64,000 nt of DNA, from the NCBI GenBank assembly GCA_037157565.1, contig JAZHRO010000036.1:17162501-17226500 (forward strand), written 5' to 3'. The notes beneath the pieces were generated by a model. It was not told the DNA's origin. It did not search any database and saw only the letters and a list, made by a program, of their open reading frames with translations. A program made the position numbers and the translations under genes. The stretch's first letter is position 1, and each line of letters begins with the position of its first letter. The DNA comes from Thalassia testudinum. Its lineage: Eukaryota > Streptophyta > Magnoliopsida > Alismatales > Hydrocharitaceae. Shown in pieces: positions 27,648 to 38,480 of this stretch.

Positions 27648-29034
27648 ATGATTTCATGATGAACAAGACTCAATAAAGATAAAATACGCTAGGACACAGA
27701 TCAACATTCTTTTAGCTAGGTCCATGAGAGAAACTTTGATCCGAGAGAGTCCTGAAATATTTATCTTGTAAGAAGCATAATTTTGGTGCATCAAAATAGA
27801 GGTACTTACACGTATCGAGTGTTACTGACCTTGATCAAAAGAGTCAGGCCTCTTGGGAGCTACCCAGGCCAACGCCTTGTGATGGTGAAGAGCAAGCTCA
27901 ATTCGTGCCCCGCAAGGTTTGGTCACAGATAATTCTAGATCAAAAGTCACAAGGTTGGTCAAAATTGTCGGGTCACACCATTGCTCCTGTTAGGAGCGTA
28001 GTCTTCAGGTGTACCCTCTTAATCTGTCATTGGATGAGATCTCAACCAAACCCCTCATAGTACCCCAACATCTTCCGCTCACGCTGGCACCAAACGAGCC
28101 TCTGGCTGCAAGTGCCAAGTACCCCGGCATCTTTCGCTACGCATGAAGGCACCTACTCAACCTAGAACTACGAGTACCTCTGCATCAATTTGGATTCAGG
28201 TACTTCCAACTACCATAACTCAATGACACCATAGCTTGTCGTGATACCCAAGAACCATCCATGTTCTGATGTAGATCTTGTGTAGAGTCCAGCCACCACA
28301 CATCCTTTGGTCTTTAACCCAAACAGTGAATCTGTGGTTCATGAAGTTAGTGGGTGAAGCCCTACAAGCTCACCTAGTAGGCTTACTCATCTTTTAATCC
28401 ATTTGGAATTATGTACTAAGAACGAAATCCTAAAGACCTATTGGATCACCTGAGGTCTAGCCTCAAACCTTAGGATTTAAGCTTCCTTCTCTATAGGCTT
28501 GTGATTGAAACTCTAAGATTCAATGTTTCGGGTTTCACTTTAGATTGAGCCGGTTACTCTTCGGCTTCCAATTTGTTTCTTTAGGGGCTTCTATACACAT
28601 AGGATACTTAGTCATCAATTTCAAGGCTTATTGCGTTAAACCCTTCTTTTATTTTTTTTCCTCATTTCTCTTTGTAGGGTAAGGCAAGGCTTAACAATGG
28701 CATAATTAGTATCAAGTCACTAGCACCAATATTGATGTTCCGTATCGTCCTAGGTACCCACTAGCCACTGGCCACCAAGTAGTGCTAGTACCAATACTGA
28801 TTCTCAAGACCAGTATTGGGTACCTCCAAATTTTCATTTACACACCCTTCGAACCTAGGAAAGGTGACCAATACCAGTACTAATCAATAAGCACCAATAC
28901 TGGGCACTCTTAGCCCTAACAACTCAAAAGTTCTTTATGTTGGGATTAGGAGCCTGTACCAGTACTAATTGATTACTACTGGTACAAGGCACACGCTTCC
29001 CCTGGTCTACAGGCCACAATGGCCATTTGGTACG
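27648..29034. other. Unassigned relic DNA between Gyp1 and Gyp5
   Basis: About 1.4 kb with no long open frame or recognised protein. The part at 28716-28990 carries GTACCAGTACT/CCAATACTGG dyads like those of Cop1, so it may be a decayed copia LTR fragment. No matching termini or TSD were found. 27660-28690 has many short direct word repeats ('taccccggcatctttcgct', 'taccccaacatcttccgct') but nothing I can name. Confidence 0.4.
28716..28990. repeat. GTACCAGTACT-type dyad cluster
   Basis: Several half-palindromes (AGCACCAATATTGATG, AGTACCAATACTGATT, CCAGTATTGGGTACC, CCAGTACTAATCAATAAG, ACCAGTACTAATTGATTACT) appear in opposing pairs around AT-rich hinges. Same design as the Cop1 array at 2860-3125 but with a different hinge. 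Confidence 0.6.
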
Positions 29035-29405
29035 TGATTGCATAGCAATCATAAGACCTAAATTTACTGAATTAAGCTAATAACCTAGCTTGCATCATTT
29101 AAATAAAGCATCTATTACATTCATAGCATGCATAATTGCATTTGTACATTCTTAACTTTAATTCTATCATCTTATGGTCTATTGGGTAATATTGAGTTTT
29201 TATGCATGTAGGACCATAAGTTAGGAGCAACATTTGAGATTGAAATGATGCGAAGAAGTTGTCTCTACATTCTGAAGACAAGGAAAAGAAGCCACCTACT
29301 TGAGAAAGAGAGTAGGAGGCAAAGGCATGTAGAACCAAGACAAGCTTGAACCCGTCAAGACAAACCCATGCACATACCAATGCACTATATACACACATAC
29401 ACTTG
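29035..29405 (+). mobile_element. Gyp5 LTR, left part
   Basis: Starts TGATTGCATAGCAATCA, a perfect 7-bp hairpin of the kind seen at the start of every gypsy LTR here, and resembles the Gyp4 LTR start (TGATTGCACAACAATCA). It is interrupted by Gyp4 at 29406-29410 and appears to resume at 56691. No PPT precedes it, so it is a solo LTR or a 5' LTR. The preceding five bases GTACG were not found at the other end. Confidence 0.55.
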
Positions 29406-30214
29406 TGCACTATTGAGTTCATAAAATGGAGATTTTGATTAGGAAAATGCTGTAATATAGAGTGAAATACGACTCAAACAAAACATTTATAATGAGACGG
29501 TGAGTGTCCCGATCGATCTCAGGGAGGCATAAGATGGTAAAATTGATTTTGATTTTATTCTCTTCTCTACTTTCTTAAAATTGGATGCTGGTTTCAAGTC
29601 TACAAATGTAAGATTTGCCAGTCGCACTATTAACCCTGACAACATGTGGGTGCATCAAATAAATGATGAAGGTGAATGTGTGAGTGCTCATTCTAACAAT
29701 CCTTACTTTGCGATGGCTATTAACGGAGAATGCATCAATCGCTAAATCATTTATATCTTCTAGAACTGACATCTTTTTATTGCAACAAAATGGAAATGTG
29801 AAGCAGACAACTTTATTCTTATTTCCTCAAAATTTTTGTTGTCACTACAATGGCTGTTTGTACATTGAAATTGAAATCTACCAAGCTATCAGAAAAGAAA
29901 TGCATGCATGGATCTCGGAAAGATTATGCGTGCATTCTAGTTGTGAGATATTACTATACTACTTGCAGAAAAATAATGTAAGAATTTAAACTATGAAGAA
30001 CCTTAGCTAAGGGTGAACTCGAGCATCGGAGATGGTCTCCAATGGCCATGTGGCTTGAGGTGGTAGGGGTGAAGAGAGGAACGACCAAGGTGGTTGGCTG
30101 ACCTCTTGATGAAGGTGGTGGAGGAGTGCACTTGCTCTTGGACGTGGAGAGTGGAGGTGGGGTTGGAGTCCAAGAGCAAGAGCTAGATGAGGGTGCATGG
30201 CCATCCAAGGAGAG

Positions 30215-30226
30215 TCTTATATAGAC
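30215..30226 (-). promoter_or_regulatory. TATA box of Gyp4 3' LTR
   Basis: The minus strand reads GTCTATATAAGA, conserved in the other Gyp4 LTR at 53597-53608. Confidence 0.6.
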
Positions 30227-30427
30227 TTGGAGATGGGTCATCTAGTGAATTATAGAATTCTCTATAATAGGCTTAAGTAGCGGCTAGAAGTGGTAGAGAG
30301 TGGATCTTCTTAGATCTATTATCTAAGGAGAGAGGTTGTGGATTCCTTGAAGACTATATTTAGTCTTCAAGGTGGCCCCACTTGGAGGGCCACTCTATAA
30401 TACTCTAGAGTGGATGACCAAGTGGTC

Positions 30428-30447
30428 ATGTGTGTGTGTGTGTGTGA
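30428..30447. repeat. (TG)n microsatellite in Gyp4 LTR
   Basis: About ten TG units, followed by TGAG/TGTG variants. The paired LTR has a similar but separately varied tract near 53810-53836. Confidence 0.8.
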
Positions 30448-31368
30448 GTGAGTGTGTGGTGGTCAAGTGGACCACTTGGTCCACTTCTAATTAGGTCTAG
30501 GTTGGTCTAGTTAGGTTTCTAAAAATAGGTTCATCAACCTATGGGTAAAGTGATTGATCCAATTAAACTTAACCAAGTTTAATTGGGTCAATGTGTGTGT
30601 AATTGGGAGAGAGAGTTCCCAATTAGATTAGGCTTGAATCAATTGGACTTTCACTGAGTCCAATTAGACTTGTGTTGGTTGTGATTTAAGCTCAATTGGA
30701 CTCTATGAATCCAATTGACTAGGTATAATGCAATTGACTAGATCCAAGTACCCAATCCTAATTAGGTTCATAGGAGAGTCTTAGGATGGTGTACTAGGCT
30801 TAGGGTACCTTAAATTAAGTTTCCTAGGGTGTAGGATTGGGTTTATAGGCCTTAGGAATCAAGATCTAAGCTTGAATCCAAAAACAAGTTCTGGAGAGGG
30901 GTTCCAGATGTCTGATCTTAAGATCAGACGACTTATAGTTCAAAATCAAAAGTCTAAATCTTTATTCTAGATGTCAAATAATGAATCAGTATGGAGTTTG
31001 AGTTCTGTCTTGGGTTTTTGCAGAAATTGGATGTCTGACACACTATTTGGATGTCCAATTTTGCATGAGTTTGGGTTTTAAGTTCTACAGGTGGAATCTA
31101 AGGAGCTTGGATATCCAGCATCCTACTTGGACGTCCAAAAGCGGGCTAGAATGTGGGTTTTTGATGTGTATGCATCTAAGTAACCTAAAATGTCTATTAT
31201 GCATGTTCTTAGTATCGTAAAAGCATCATGCATTGTAAATATCGCATAACATGCATCATCATACATTTATGTCAAATTGTATAATTTGTATAGTAATTTA
31301 CTCTTTTTGGTGGTCAAGGACATGTGATATTTAATTGGGGCCTCAGATTGAAGATCCAACTGTATTGA

Positions 31369-31423
31369 TCTGATCAGGACAACGATCGGAGTTCAACAAC
31401 TCCAAGACCACCCCGATCAGACT
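31369..31423. repeat. Inverted-repeat element in Gyp3 U3
   Basis: TCTGATCAGG on the left pairs with CCCCGATCAGA on the right. Between them GGAGTT and AACTCC form an inner stem around CAAC. The arrangement recurs in the other Gyp3-lineage LTRs near 41400-41458, 54220-54275, 60840-60900 (minus) and 62145-62205. Confidence 0.7.
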
Positions 31424-31697
31424 TCCATAGCATCAGATGCAGTTTGAGAAGGATCATAGGTCAAGAGTCTAGCTAGAGTAAATCCGTTCTTCAAACGACA
31501 AATTCAACAGCACGGATGGGTTCGGATCGACGATCGCAACCAAATGGCATAAAAATTGACCCAATTTGACATCCGTGACACCACCTACGAGATGGACGGC
31601 CAACTGGCACCATCTCAGTTGCCCAAACCGACCCAGCTAAAAGAGCGAGGACCCGCCGCTCCCTCTCTCTCCTCAACCACGCGATCAGATCTGGGCC

Positions 31698-31715
31698 GTT
31701 GGATCTTGATCCAAC
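31698..31715. repeat. GTTGGATC palindrome in Gyp3 5' LTR
   Basis: GTTGGATCTTGATCCAAC, an 8-bp stem with two-base centre, within GGCC...CAACC. Variants occur at 41754-41771, 60470-60486, 60547-60572, 62461-62483 and 62530-62556, always close to the tRNA-like modules. Confidence 0.7.
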
Positions 31716-31756
31716 AACCATGAGCTTATGCACCTTGGATGGAAACACAACAAAGT

Positions 31757-31829
31757 CTCAACCTTGGCGCATTGGTTGAGCGCTCTGCACGTGAGATGAG
31801 GGTGCGGGTTTGAAGCTCATTGTGCGGCT
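31757..31829 (+). other. tRNA-like module in Gyp3 5' LTR
   Basis: TTGGCGCATTGGTTGAGCGC resembles a D-arm with A-box and, 41 bases later, GCGGGTTTGAAGCTC resembles a T-arm with B-box (consensus GGTTCGANTCC). The spacing and size (about 73 nt) are those of a tRNA-derived Pol III unit. The B-box is degraded. The equivalent site in the other Gyp3-lineage LTRs is also tRNA-like. It does not form a convincing complete cloverleaf, so it is not called a tRNA gene. Confidence 0.5.
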
Positions 31830-32113
31830 CAATTTAGCGCAGCGCAAGGCACGGCCAATTTCATCTGTTGGATGAAGCATGAGTGATGCAGATGGGCAAC
31901 ACGTAGCGCAACGAGATGTGCGGGTGGGTGCACGCAAAATCAAATGCCCAAGCCTACGCACAATCGCATGTGCGGGTGTTGGGCACATTGAAGAAGCGTC
32001 ACTGAGGGCTTTTAAGCTGTCTGGTCGCTTGATCGGATGACAAGAGCTCGTGTGCGTGATGCATGCGTTGAGCATGAGGAGGTAGGGAGGCACACACACG
32101 TCGCCTACATTTA

Positions 32114-32149
32114 GGTCTTTAGTGACGATTTTATCCGTCACTAAAGACC
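32114..32149. promoter_or_regulatory. 14-bp perfect hairpin upstream of Gyp3 TATA box
   Basis: GGTCTTTAGTGACG, an 8-nt loop, then CGTCACTAAAGACC. It sits about 55 bases before the TATA box. Decayed versions are at 42174-42210 and 55013-55050. The TTTAGTGACG...CGTCACTAAA design is also known from plant CACTA and MITE termini. Confidence 0.75.
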
Positions 32150-32203
32150 CCTACATTAATGTTTTAAGGTTAAAATGACCTGTTTGCCCCCAACCTCTAC
32201 ACC

Positions 32204-32212
32204 TATATAAAG
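32204..32212 (+). promoter_or_regulatory. TATA box of Gyp3 5' LTR
   Basis: TATATAAAG in CACCTATATAAAGGTCC, followed about 30-60 bases on by a CT-rich leader. In the 3' LTR the same place reads CCTATGAAAAGG, losing the box. Confidence 0.7.
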
Positions 32213-32853
32213 GTCCACGTCCCCCACATATCATTCATCCCTTCCTTCACCTCTCCCCCTCTCCAAAGCTCTAAAGAAGCTTGTCTCAAACCTGGGATGC
32301 TCCTTTAGAGTTAAAATCAAAATTTTATCCACTTCTCACCCCATTCGTCGAGCTCCCATGGTCGTCTTCTCACCCCTATTCCAGAAGTGGATCCCACGAC
32401 GACGGCATCCTGCCTCGCCCCTAGTTCTTCCCACTTAGTTCTCCGTCTTCTATCTTTGCTCTACGTCTTCCAAGCATCCCCCATTCTGGCTCATCCTCCA
32501 AGTAGCCGTCAAGGAGGATAATTTCTCACCTCCCTTCTCTTTACTGCTTTCTAGTTGTAAAATTTTCAATATTCTAGTTGTAAAAACATTATCCTTATTA
32601 TAAAAGTGTTCTGTTCTCTCTCTCGTTCTCTCCCTCTCTTTTAATGCTAATATCAAATTCATTGTGATTATCTCACTTTTAAAATAATAATAATAAAAAT
32701 CGTAGATTTCAAATCAAGGTAGCCTACCTGTGTTCGACCCGGAATTTCTTTTGAATTTCAGCAAATTTCTTTGTTGACGGATTTCCTAGCATCGCAGTAC
32801 GACGAGTTTTTCAAAACTCAATCATTTTGCGACGATTTTCTGCTTTAACATTT

Positions 32854-32870
32854 TGGCGTTGTTGTCGGGG
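32854..32870 (+). other. Primer-binding site of Gyp3
   Basis: TGGCGTTGTTGTCGGGG, three bases after the LTR. It differs from the tRNA-Asp complement at three sites, all C-to-T, as expected from cytosine methylation decay. Confidence 0.85.
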
Positions 32871-34135
32871 AGGCAACAAATCTCGATTTCCTTTCGTCAT
32901 TTCCATGCACTTATCTATTTTCTAACTTGCTTTTATTTCTTTTCTATTATTTTGTAGGTACCTCGACAGGGAATCTTCAAGCGGTAGAAAGGAGAAAAGT
33001 GCAGTTGAAGACAACTATAAGTGCTCCCCATTTTCCCCCCTCCATAGACTTCATTTCATAACCCTAATTCAAACCCTACTTAATCTAGGTGTTCTCATAA
33101 TCCCTAGGATTAGTTTGGATGCTTTGATTTCCACCTCCACTCATCCCACCCTCCACTTATAAAAAGAAAAAAATCTAAAAAAACACAAAGGTACACAACC
33201 TCTCCTGATTTTCAAACTCAACTGGTCAATCGATCTTTGGAACCGGTACACACACCCAAACACATAATTGAGTAGAAATCAAATTAGGTAACCACTTGTG
33301 TGCCTAACTCAGTGGTGCATTAAGGCTAATTGTTTGAGTTGTTTGGGCCGCACCACTTCATCTAAAATCAACTCATCAAGTAACTTCCCCTTAGGGTTTA
33401 CAATTTAGTTCAATACATGGCACTCCACTTTACTTTTGATTTCGAAAGGAAAAGATCTTCACCTGTGTTTTGAATATCTAGTTTGCCTCTTGAACTTGAT
33501 TGAATTTACCTAATTCTAAACCCTAAAAGCTACTTAAACAAGATTTGAACCTTAAAATCCAGTCATCCAAATAATCTTGCTTTAAAACCTTGGTTGTGCA
33601 TGCACTCACACATATTCAATCAATCATTAAAGACACAACCCAATTTAAGGGCCCACCACATTCCATAAGCACTACAATCCTAATCCTAAATTAAAATCAA
33701 GTAGACGTTGTCCTTAGGACTCATCCATCAGGTTCAGGGTATTTCTTGAACTGTGGTGCGAATTTGTGACGTCTGCTTTCTCCAAAAGGTGCTAAGTTGG
33801 GTGGCTGGATTATCAAACAACTTAAGCAGGCACGGGTTTGGCATAATTAATGGCCTTTAGGACATGCTCCCCTTGTCTCGCCATCCCAACTTAACCAGCT
33901 TTTGGATTAAGGACAACACGAAATTCATATTGTGGTTTGAATCTATCCTGAAGCTTAGGTCCTTAGGTTACCCAACTTAAGGATAGGCTTGTTTTGTTGT
34001 GCTGCAGGGTTCTTATCCCCAGTCCTTCCGACCTCTTCCTAGTTTATGCTTGGAAGGAGGTCATTGAATCTCCGATTGGAAGGACCATTAGATCATTCTC
34101 GGAGGCATAGATTGAAGTTTGGCCAATTTGATTCC
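32871..34135 (+). other. Gyp3 5' leader
   Basis: About 1.27 kb without a recognisable gene. A pyrimidine stretch ending TTTTGTAG at 32958, followed by GTACCTCG, could act as a splice acceptor. Otherwise AT-rich noncoding sequence. Confidence 0.6.
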
Positions 34136-35859
34136 ATGGCCGATCAACAACCTCCTCTGCCTTAGAATCAATAAGAGATGTTTCAAAGGCAACTGGAACA
34201 AATGTAGAGAATGCAAGAATGGTTCCAGAGAATGTAGGGTGCTCAGCCCTTAAAGGATTTTTATGATCCTTCAAATTACGGGGAACGTCCTGGTGTCCAG
34301 ATTCCTACCAGAGACGTAGAAATCAAGCCCCAGGTGTTCCTGATCAAACATTTTCATGGGCTTAGCTCTGAAGACCCATTTCAGCATTTGGAGGACTTGA
34401 CCACTTTGGTCCAGACCACCAAAGCACAAAACGTGAACGAAGAACAAATGATCATGAGGCTCTTTCCCCACTCTCTTAGGGATAAGGCTTCTCATTGGTA
34501 CAGGACCATAGGAAGGCCCATAGCAACTTGGAATGATCTGAAATTGACTTTCCTAAAGAAATTCTTCCTAGTTGGGTGTACCAATGCTCTAAGGCGAGCG
34601 ATTACTACTTTCGCCCAGTGACCAAGGGAACAGTTTCATGGTGCCTGAGAGTGATTCCAAGATTTATTGCAGAAGTGTCCACACCACGAGGTGCCGAAAT
34701 GGTAACTTGTGCAGATCTTTTACCATGGATTGACTGAACAACTCAACAATCATGTGGACGATTCTTACGAAGGCAATTCCTCAACAAAGTCGCAGATAGT
34801 GCGCATGATTTGTTTGAGGAAATAAGTGAAAATTCAATCAATCATGCCTCCATGGATATGTTTAACTGATCCAAACAACCCAGATAGGATGTTAATGAGG
34901 TCCATGACTCATTCATTCGATATGGAGCTGATTTGTAACAAACTAGATAAGGTGGACCTGGTTACCAAAAAGGATGGAGGAGTGGATGGCTGGAAACTCT
35001 ATGAACAATTCTCGATCCACTCAATCCCAGAATTCGAGATTCCATTCTTCGTGAGCTTCTTCCAGATGGGAGTTCGTGAATCAACTGGTTGCGTCTCAAG
35101 CTGTGAGCCAACATTACTCGGAACCCCACAGGTTACAAACTGGGGCCTTTGAGTTCGTGAATCAACTGGTTGCGTCTCAAGCTGTGAGCCAACATTACTC
35201 GGAGCCCCACAGGTTACAAACTGGGGCCTTTGATCCTAATTTCTCTGATCCGTCCCTTTCTTTCTCTCCATCCTCGCCCTATGAGCTATGTTGTACAGGA
35301 GGACATTAGGTCTAACCCATATTCCAATGCTTATAGTCCAGGTTGGAGGAACCACCCTAACTTCTCCTGGAAAAATCTGGGGTAGCAGACCCAATTCCGA
35401 CCTAGCAACTATGCTCCGCAAAGACCAATGGGTTAGGGTCATGTTTATACTTAGCTACCCCCAAATCGAGTCAATCAGCCAGTTTGGAATGCTCGTCAAC
35501 CTATAGGGCAGGCTAATTTGAACCGTCAGTTGGTAGAGATGTAAGGATCTATGCTCCAACTCATGCAGTAAATGAAAACCTCGCTGGATAACTTGCAAAT
35601 CGAGCTCATTGCTAATACCCGTTAGCCCGGATCTCTATCGTCTCAACCCGTACCCAACCCTCGCAACATACAGAATCTAGGAAATCAAGACCAAGGGTAC
35701 GAGAATCAAAGGGACCCACACGCACATTCTTAGGTGGTTGAGTAGGGTCCTTCCTCTGCTGCTTCATCAAATCTAGGGTTTCTAGCTAAACAAGCCCCTC
35801 CAATCTTTCCTAACCCTCCCTAAGACCCTAACCAGTATGCATTTGCCAACACCATTATT
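34136..35859 (+). pseudogene. gag: Gyp3 gag relic
   Basis: ATG at 34136 (MADQQPPLP) is the likely original start but is followed by stops. The capsid core is clear at 34334-34621: FLIKHFHGLSSEDPFQHLED, MIMRLFPHSLRDKASHWY, then TWNDLKLTFLKKFFLVG. A TGA at 34619-34621 replaces a Gly codon expected from family alignment. Downstream pieces show GLTEQLNNHVDDS and then an 81-bp tandem duplication (35070-35231). The C-terminal Pro/Asn-rich part near 35640-35830 leads to a TTILRSGR segment before protease. Confidence 0.82.
35070..35231 (+). repeat. 81-bp in-frame tandem duplication in Gyp3 gag
   Basis: Units 35070-35150 and 35151-35231 are identical except for one base (GGAACCCC against GGAGCCCC). 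Each encodes 27 residues beginning EFVNQLVASQ and ending TGAF. The near identity shows a recent event, probably after gag had lost function. Confidence 0.95.
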
Positions 35860-36690
35860 TTGAGGAGTGGAAGGCAAACCCATGACCCACACCTACCCTG
35901 CTCTAGTCAAGAAGAACCTAGTGAGCCTGAGGAAAGAAAGAACTCTAAAGAAGAAATCAAGGCTCAGGAACCTAATTCCGAGGATCTGACTCATGTTCCT
36001 TTTCCTGAGGCCTTGATTAAACCTAGGAAGAAGCAGCTTATTGATAGTGATGAGGAGCTCTTGAATATATTTAAGAATGTTGAAATCAATACCCCTTTCC
36101 TCAATGCTATCAAATACATACTGGCTTATGCTAAATTCTTAAAGGATTTATGCACCCAGAAGCATAAGTCAAGGGAATCTGTTCTGAGGAAGGTGATACT
36201 CTCTAAGCAGGCCAGTTCTATTATCCTGCATCACCTTCCTCCGAAAAAGAGAGATCCATGTGCCCCTTTGATTTCATGTGTTATCGAAGATTACACTTTT
36301 GATCGAGCACTCTTAGATCTAGGTGCATCCATTAACCTAATTCCAATTCTCTTTACGAGAAGTTCGGATTAGGTGAACTTCAGCCAACCTCAATTACACT
36401 GCAATTAGTGGACCGTTCGGTCACAAATCTGAGAAGCGTTATGTTATTGTCAAGGTTAAGGACTTCTATTTTCCTGTAGATTTTCTTGTTCTTGACATGG
36501 ATGTACCTAAGATTTTAAGGAACATGCCCATCATTCTGCGGCATCTGTTCCTAGCTACCGTTAAGGCCAATATCAACTCTGAGAGAGATAGCATGGAAAT
36601 CGCCTTTGGAGATCGAAAACTGAAACTGGATATTTTCAAGGCGATTAATAAATTTGAGGATTGTTGATTTATAGAGGAACTCGCAGAAGA
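35860..36690 (+). pseudogene. Gyp3 protease relic
   Basis: 35860-36372 reads an acidic linker, VPFPEALIKPRKKQL and then RALLDLGASINLIP with the active-site DLGAS near 36310-36330. A frameshift near 36345-36360 follows (LIPILFTRSSD then stop), while the alternative frame gives the expected GELQPTSITLQL. FPVDFLVLDMDVP and ATVKANINSERDSMEIAFG complete the domain in other frames. Inactive. Confidence 0.85.
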
Positions 36691-38050
36691 TCATTTGAAT
36701 ATTGAGACATGTATGGTTGTATCTACTATTGAGAGTTCTTCCTGCACCGATGAACCCAACCCACAACCCTCTGTGGCAAACCCACCTCATTCTGAAGAGG
36801 TTGCTGATTTTGTTCACTTTAAACCTCTTCCTCTCGATGAATCTTCATCAGCATCCTCCTTACCTTCCATCTTAAACCTGCCCCAGCTCAAACTGAAACC
36901 ATTGCCTGAGAGTTTGAAATATCAATTTTTAGGACCTAAGAAGATGCGCCCTGTGATTATCAGTTCTAGATTGACTAAGGAGCAAGAGATAAAACTGATC
37001 AAGGACTTAAAAGAACATAGAGACAATTGGTTGGACCATCCATGACCCTAGGGGGATTGAGCCATCTTACTACAATCATAGAATTTTCATGGAAGATGGA
37101 TCCCGCCCTTCTCACCAGATGTAGAGGAGATTAAACCCTAATATGCGAGAAGTGGTCAAGAAGGAAATTATTAAGTGACTTGACGCAGGAATCATCTATC
37201 CGATCTTAGATAATCCATGGGTAAGTCCTGTGCAAATTGTTCCCAAGAAAGTCGGGATTACTGTTGTGACTAACGAGAAAGAAGAATCTATCACAACTCA
37301 TTCAGCTTCCTCCTGGAGGGTCTGTATCAATTACAGGAAGCTGAACACAGCCACGAAAAAGGATCATTTCCCTTTGCCCTTCATTGATCAAATCCTTGAA
37401 AGACTAGCCGAGCAAAAGTACTTTTGTTTACTGGATGGTTACTCGGGATACAATCAAGTCCCTATCCATTCCGAGGATCAGGAAAAGATGACTTTCACCT
37501 GTCCCTACGGAACTTTTGCTTTCCGTAGAATGCCATTTGGGCTTTGCAATGCACCTGCGACTTTTCAAAGGTGCATGCTAGCCATTTTTTCTGACATGGT
37601 GGGAGAATTTATGAAAGTTTTCATGGATGATTTCTCCATTTTTGGAGATTCATTTGAATCTTGCCTAGCTAATCTTGAATTGATCCTTAAAAGATGCATC
37701 AAAACAAGACTGGTCCTTAGCTGGGAAAAGAGTCATTTCATGACACAAGAAGGTATCGTCTTGGCTAATGTAATCTCTGAACGGGGAATTGAGGTCGACA
37801 AAGCTAAGGTCGATGCTATTTCCAAACTTCCTCCTCCTACATCTATTAGACAAATTCGATCATTTCTTAGTCATGTGGGATGCTATAGGAGGTTCATCAA
37901 GGATTTCTCCAAGGTTGCTCGAGCTTTAAGCAACCTTCTTACCAAAGATACGCCGTTTGATTTCAATGAATCATGCTGCAAGGCATTCAATTTTTTTAAA
38001 ATGGCAGTCACTTGTTCTCCTATGTTGCAACCACTGATTTGGACAACCCA
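36691..38050 (+). pseudogene. Gyp3 reverse transcriptase relic
   Basis: It starts with an acidic spacer and LKLKPLPESLKYQFLG (pre-RT). Two short frame breaks follow (stops near 37045 and 37180). From 37230 one frame is open to 38063 and covers most of RT: VQIVPKKVG, CINYRKLN, FCLLDGYSGYNQVPIH, FRRMPFGLCNAP, the catalytic FMDDF (37620-37634), SWEKSHFM and IRSFLSHVGCYRRFIKDFS. It is the best-preserved RT in the window. Its catalytic Asp pair is intact, but upstream and downstream stops prevent a polyprotein. Confidence 0.9.
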
Positions 38051-38480
38051 TTTAAAATCATGACAGATGCTTCTGATTACGCGGTCAGGGCTATTTTGGG
38101 TCAAAAGATCGACAGAAAGCCCTCTGCCATCTACTACGCTAGCAAAACTCTGGACGAGGCCCTGAGAAATTACAATGTTATTAAGAAGGAATTGCTAGTT
38201 GTAGTATTTGCTTTAGGAAAATTCAAGGCTTTTCTCTTAGGGTCTCATGTCATAATTTTCATCGACCACTCAGCTTTGAGATATCTCTTGGCCAAAAAGG
38301 ATGCCAAACCCCAGCCCATTCGATGGATTCTTCTACTGCAAAAATTCAATCTTGAAATCAAAGATAAATCTAGGGCATAGAATGTGGTGGCGGATCATCT
38401 TTCAAGGCTTCTAAGTGATTCTTCTCATTTGGATATTCTGATTACTGATACTTTTCTGAACAAGACTATTCTGGCAGTTT
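38051..38480 (+). pseudogene. Gyp3 RNase H relic
   Basis: TDASDYAVRAILGQK holds the first Asp, KKELLVVVFAL the Glu, and IDHSALRYLLAKKDAKP the third Asp. A TAG at 38378-38380 interrupts before NVVADHLSRLL, probably from GAG in the parental sequence. The join to RT involves a one-base frame change around 38012-38060. Confidence 0.88.

Larger units (their letters stand above)
29411..31161 (-). repeat. Gyp4 3' LTR, distal part (split by Gyp3)
   Basis: 1751 bp. On + it starts TATTGAGTTCATAAAATGG, the counterpart of TGTTGAGCTCGTAAAACATG at 52765, and runs colinear with the 5' LTR until the GTTTT TSD at 31157-31161. It holds a minus-strand TATA box (30215-30226), a TG microsatellite (30428-30447) and ATGTCTGATC palindromes near 30905-31140. 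It continues at 42935-43377. Confidence 0.88.
31162..32850 (+). repeat. Gyp3 5' LTR
   Basis: 1689 bp, TGATGTGTATGCATC...GCTTTAACA. In order it holds a start hairpin, a cruciform-like inverted repeat (31369-31423), a GTTGGATC palindrome (31698-31715), a tRNA-like module (31757-31829), a 14-bp hairpin (32114-32149), a TATA box (32204-32212), a pyrimidine-rich leader with CCAAAGCTCTAAAGAAGC, and near the end the GTGTTCGACCCGG block. Confidence 0.92.
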
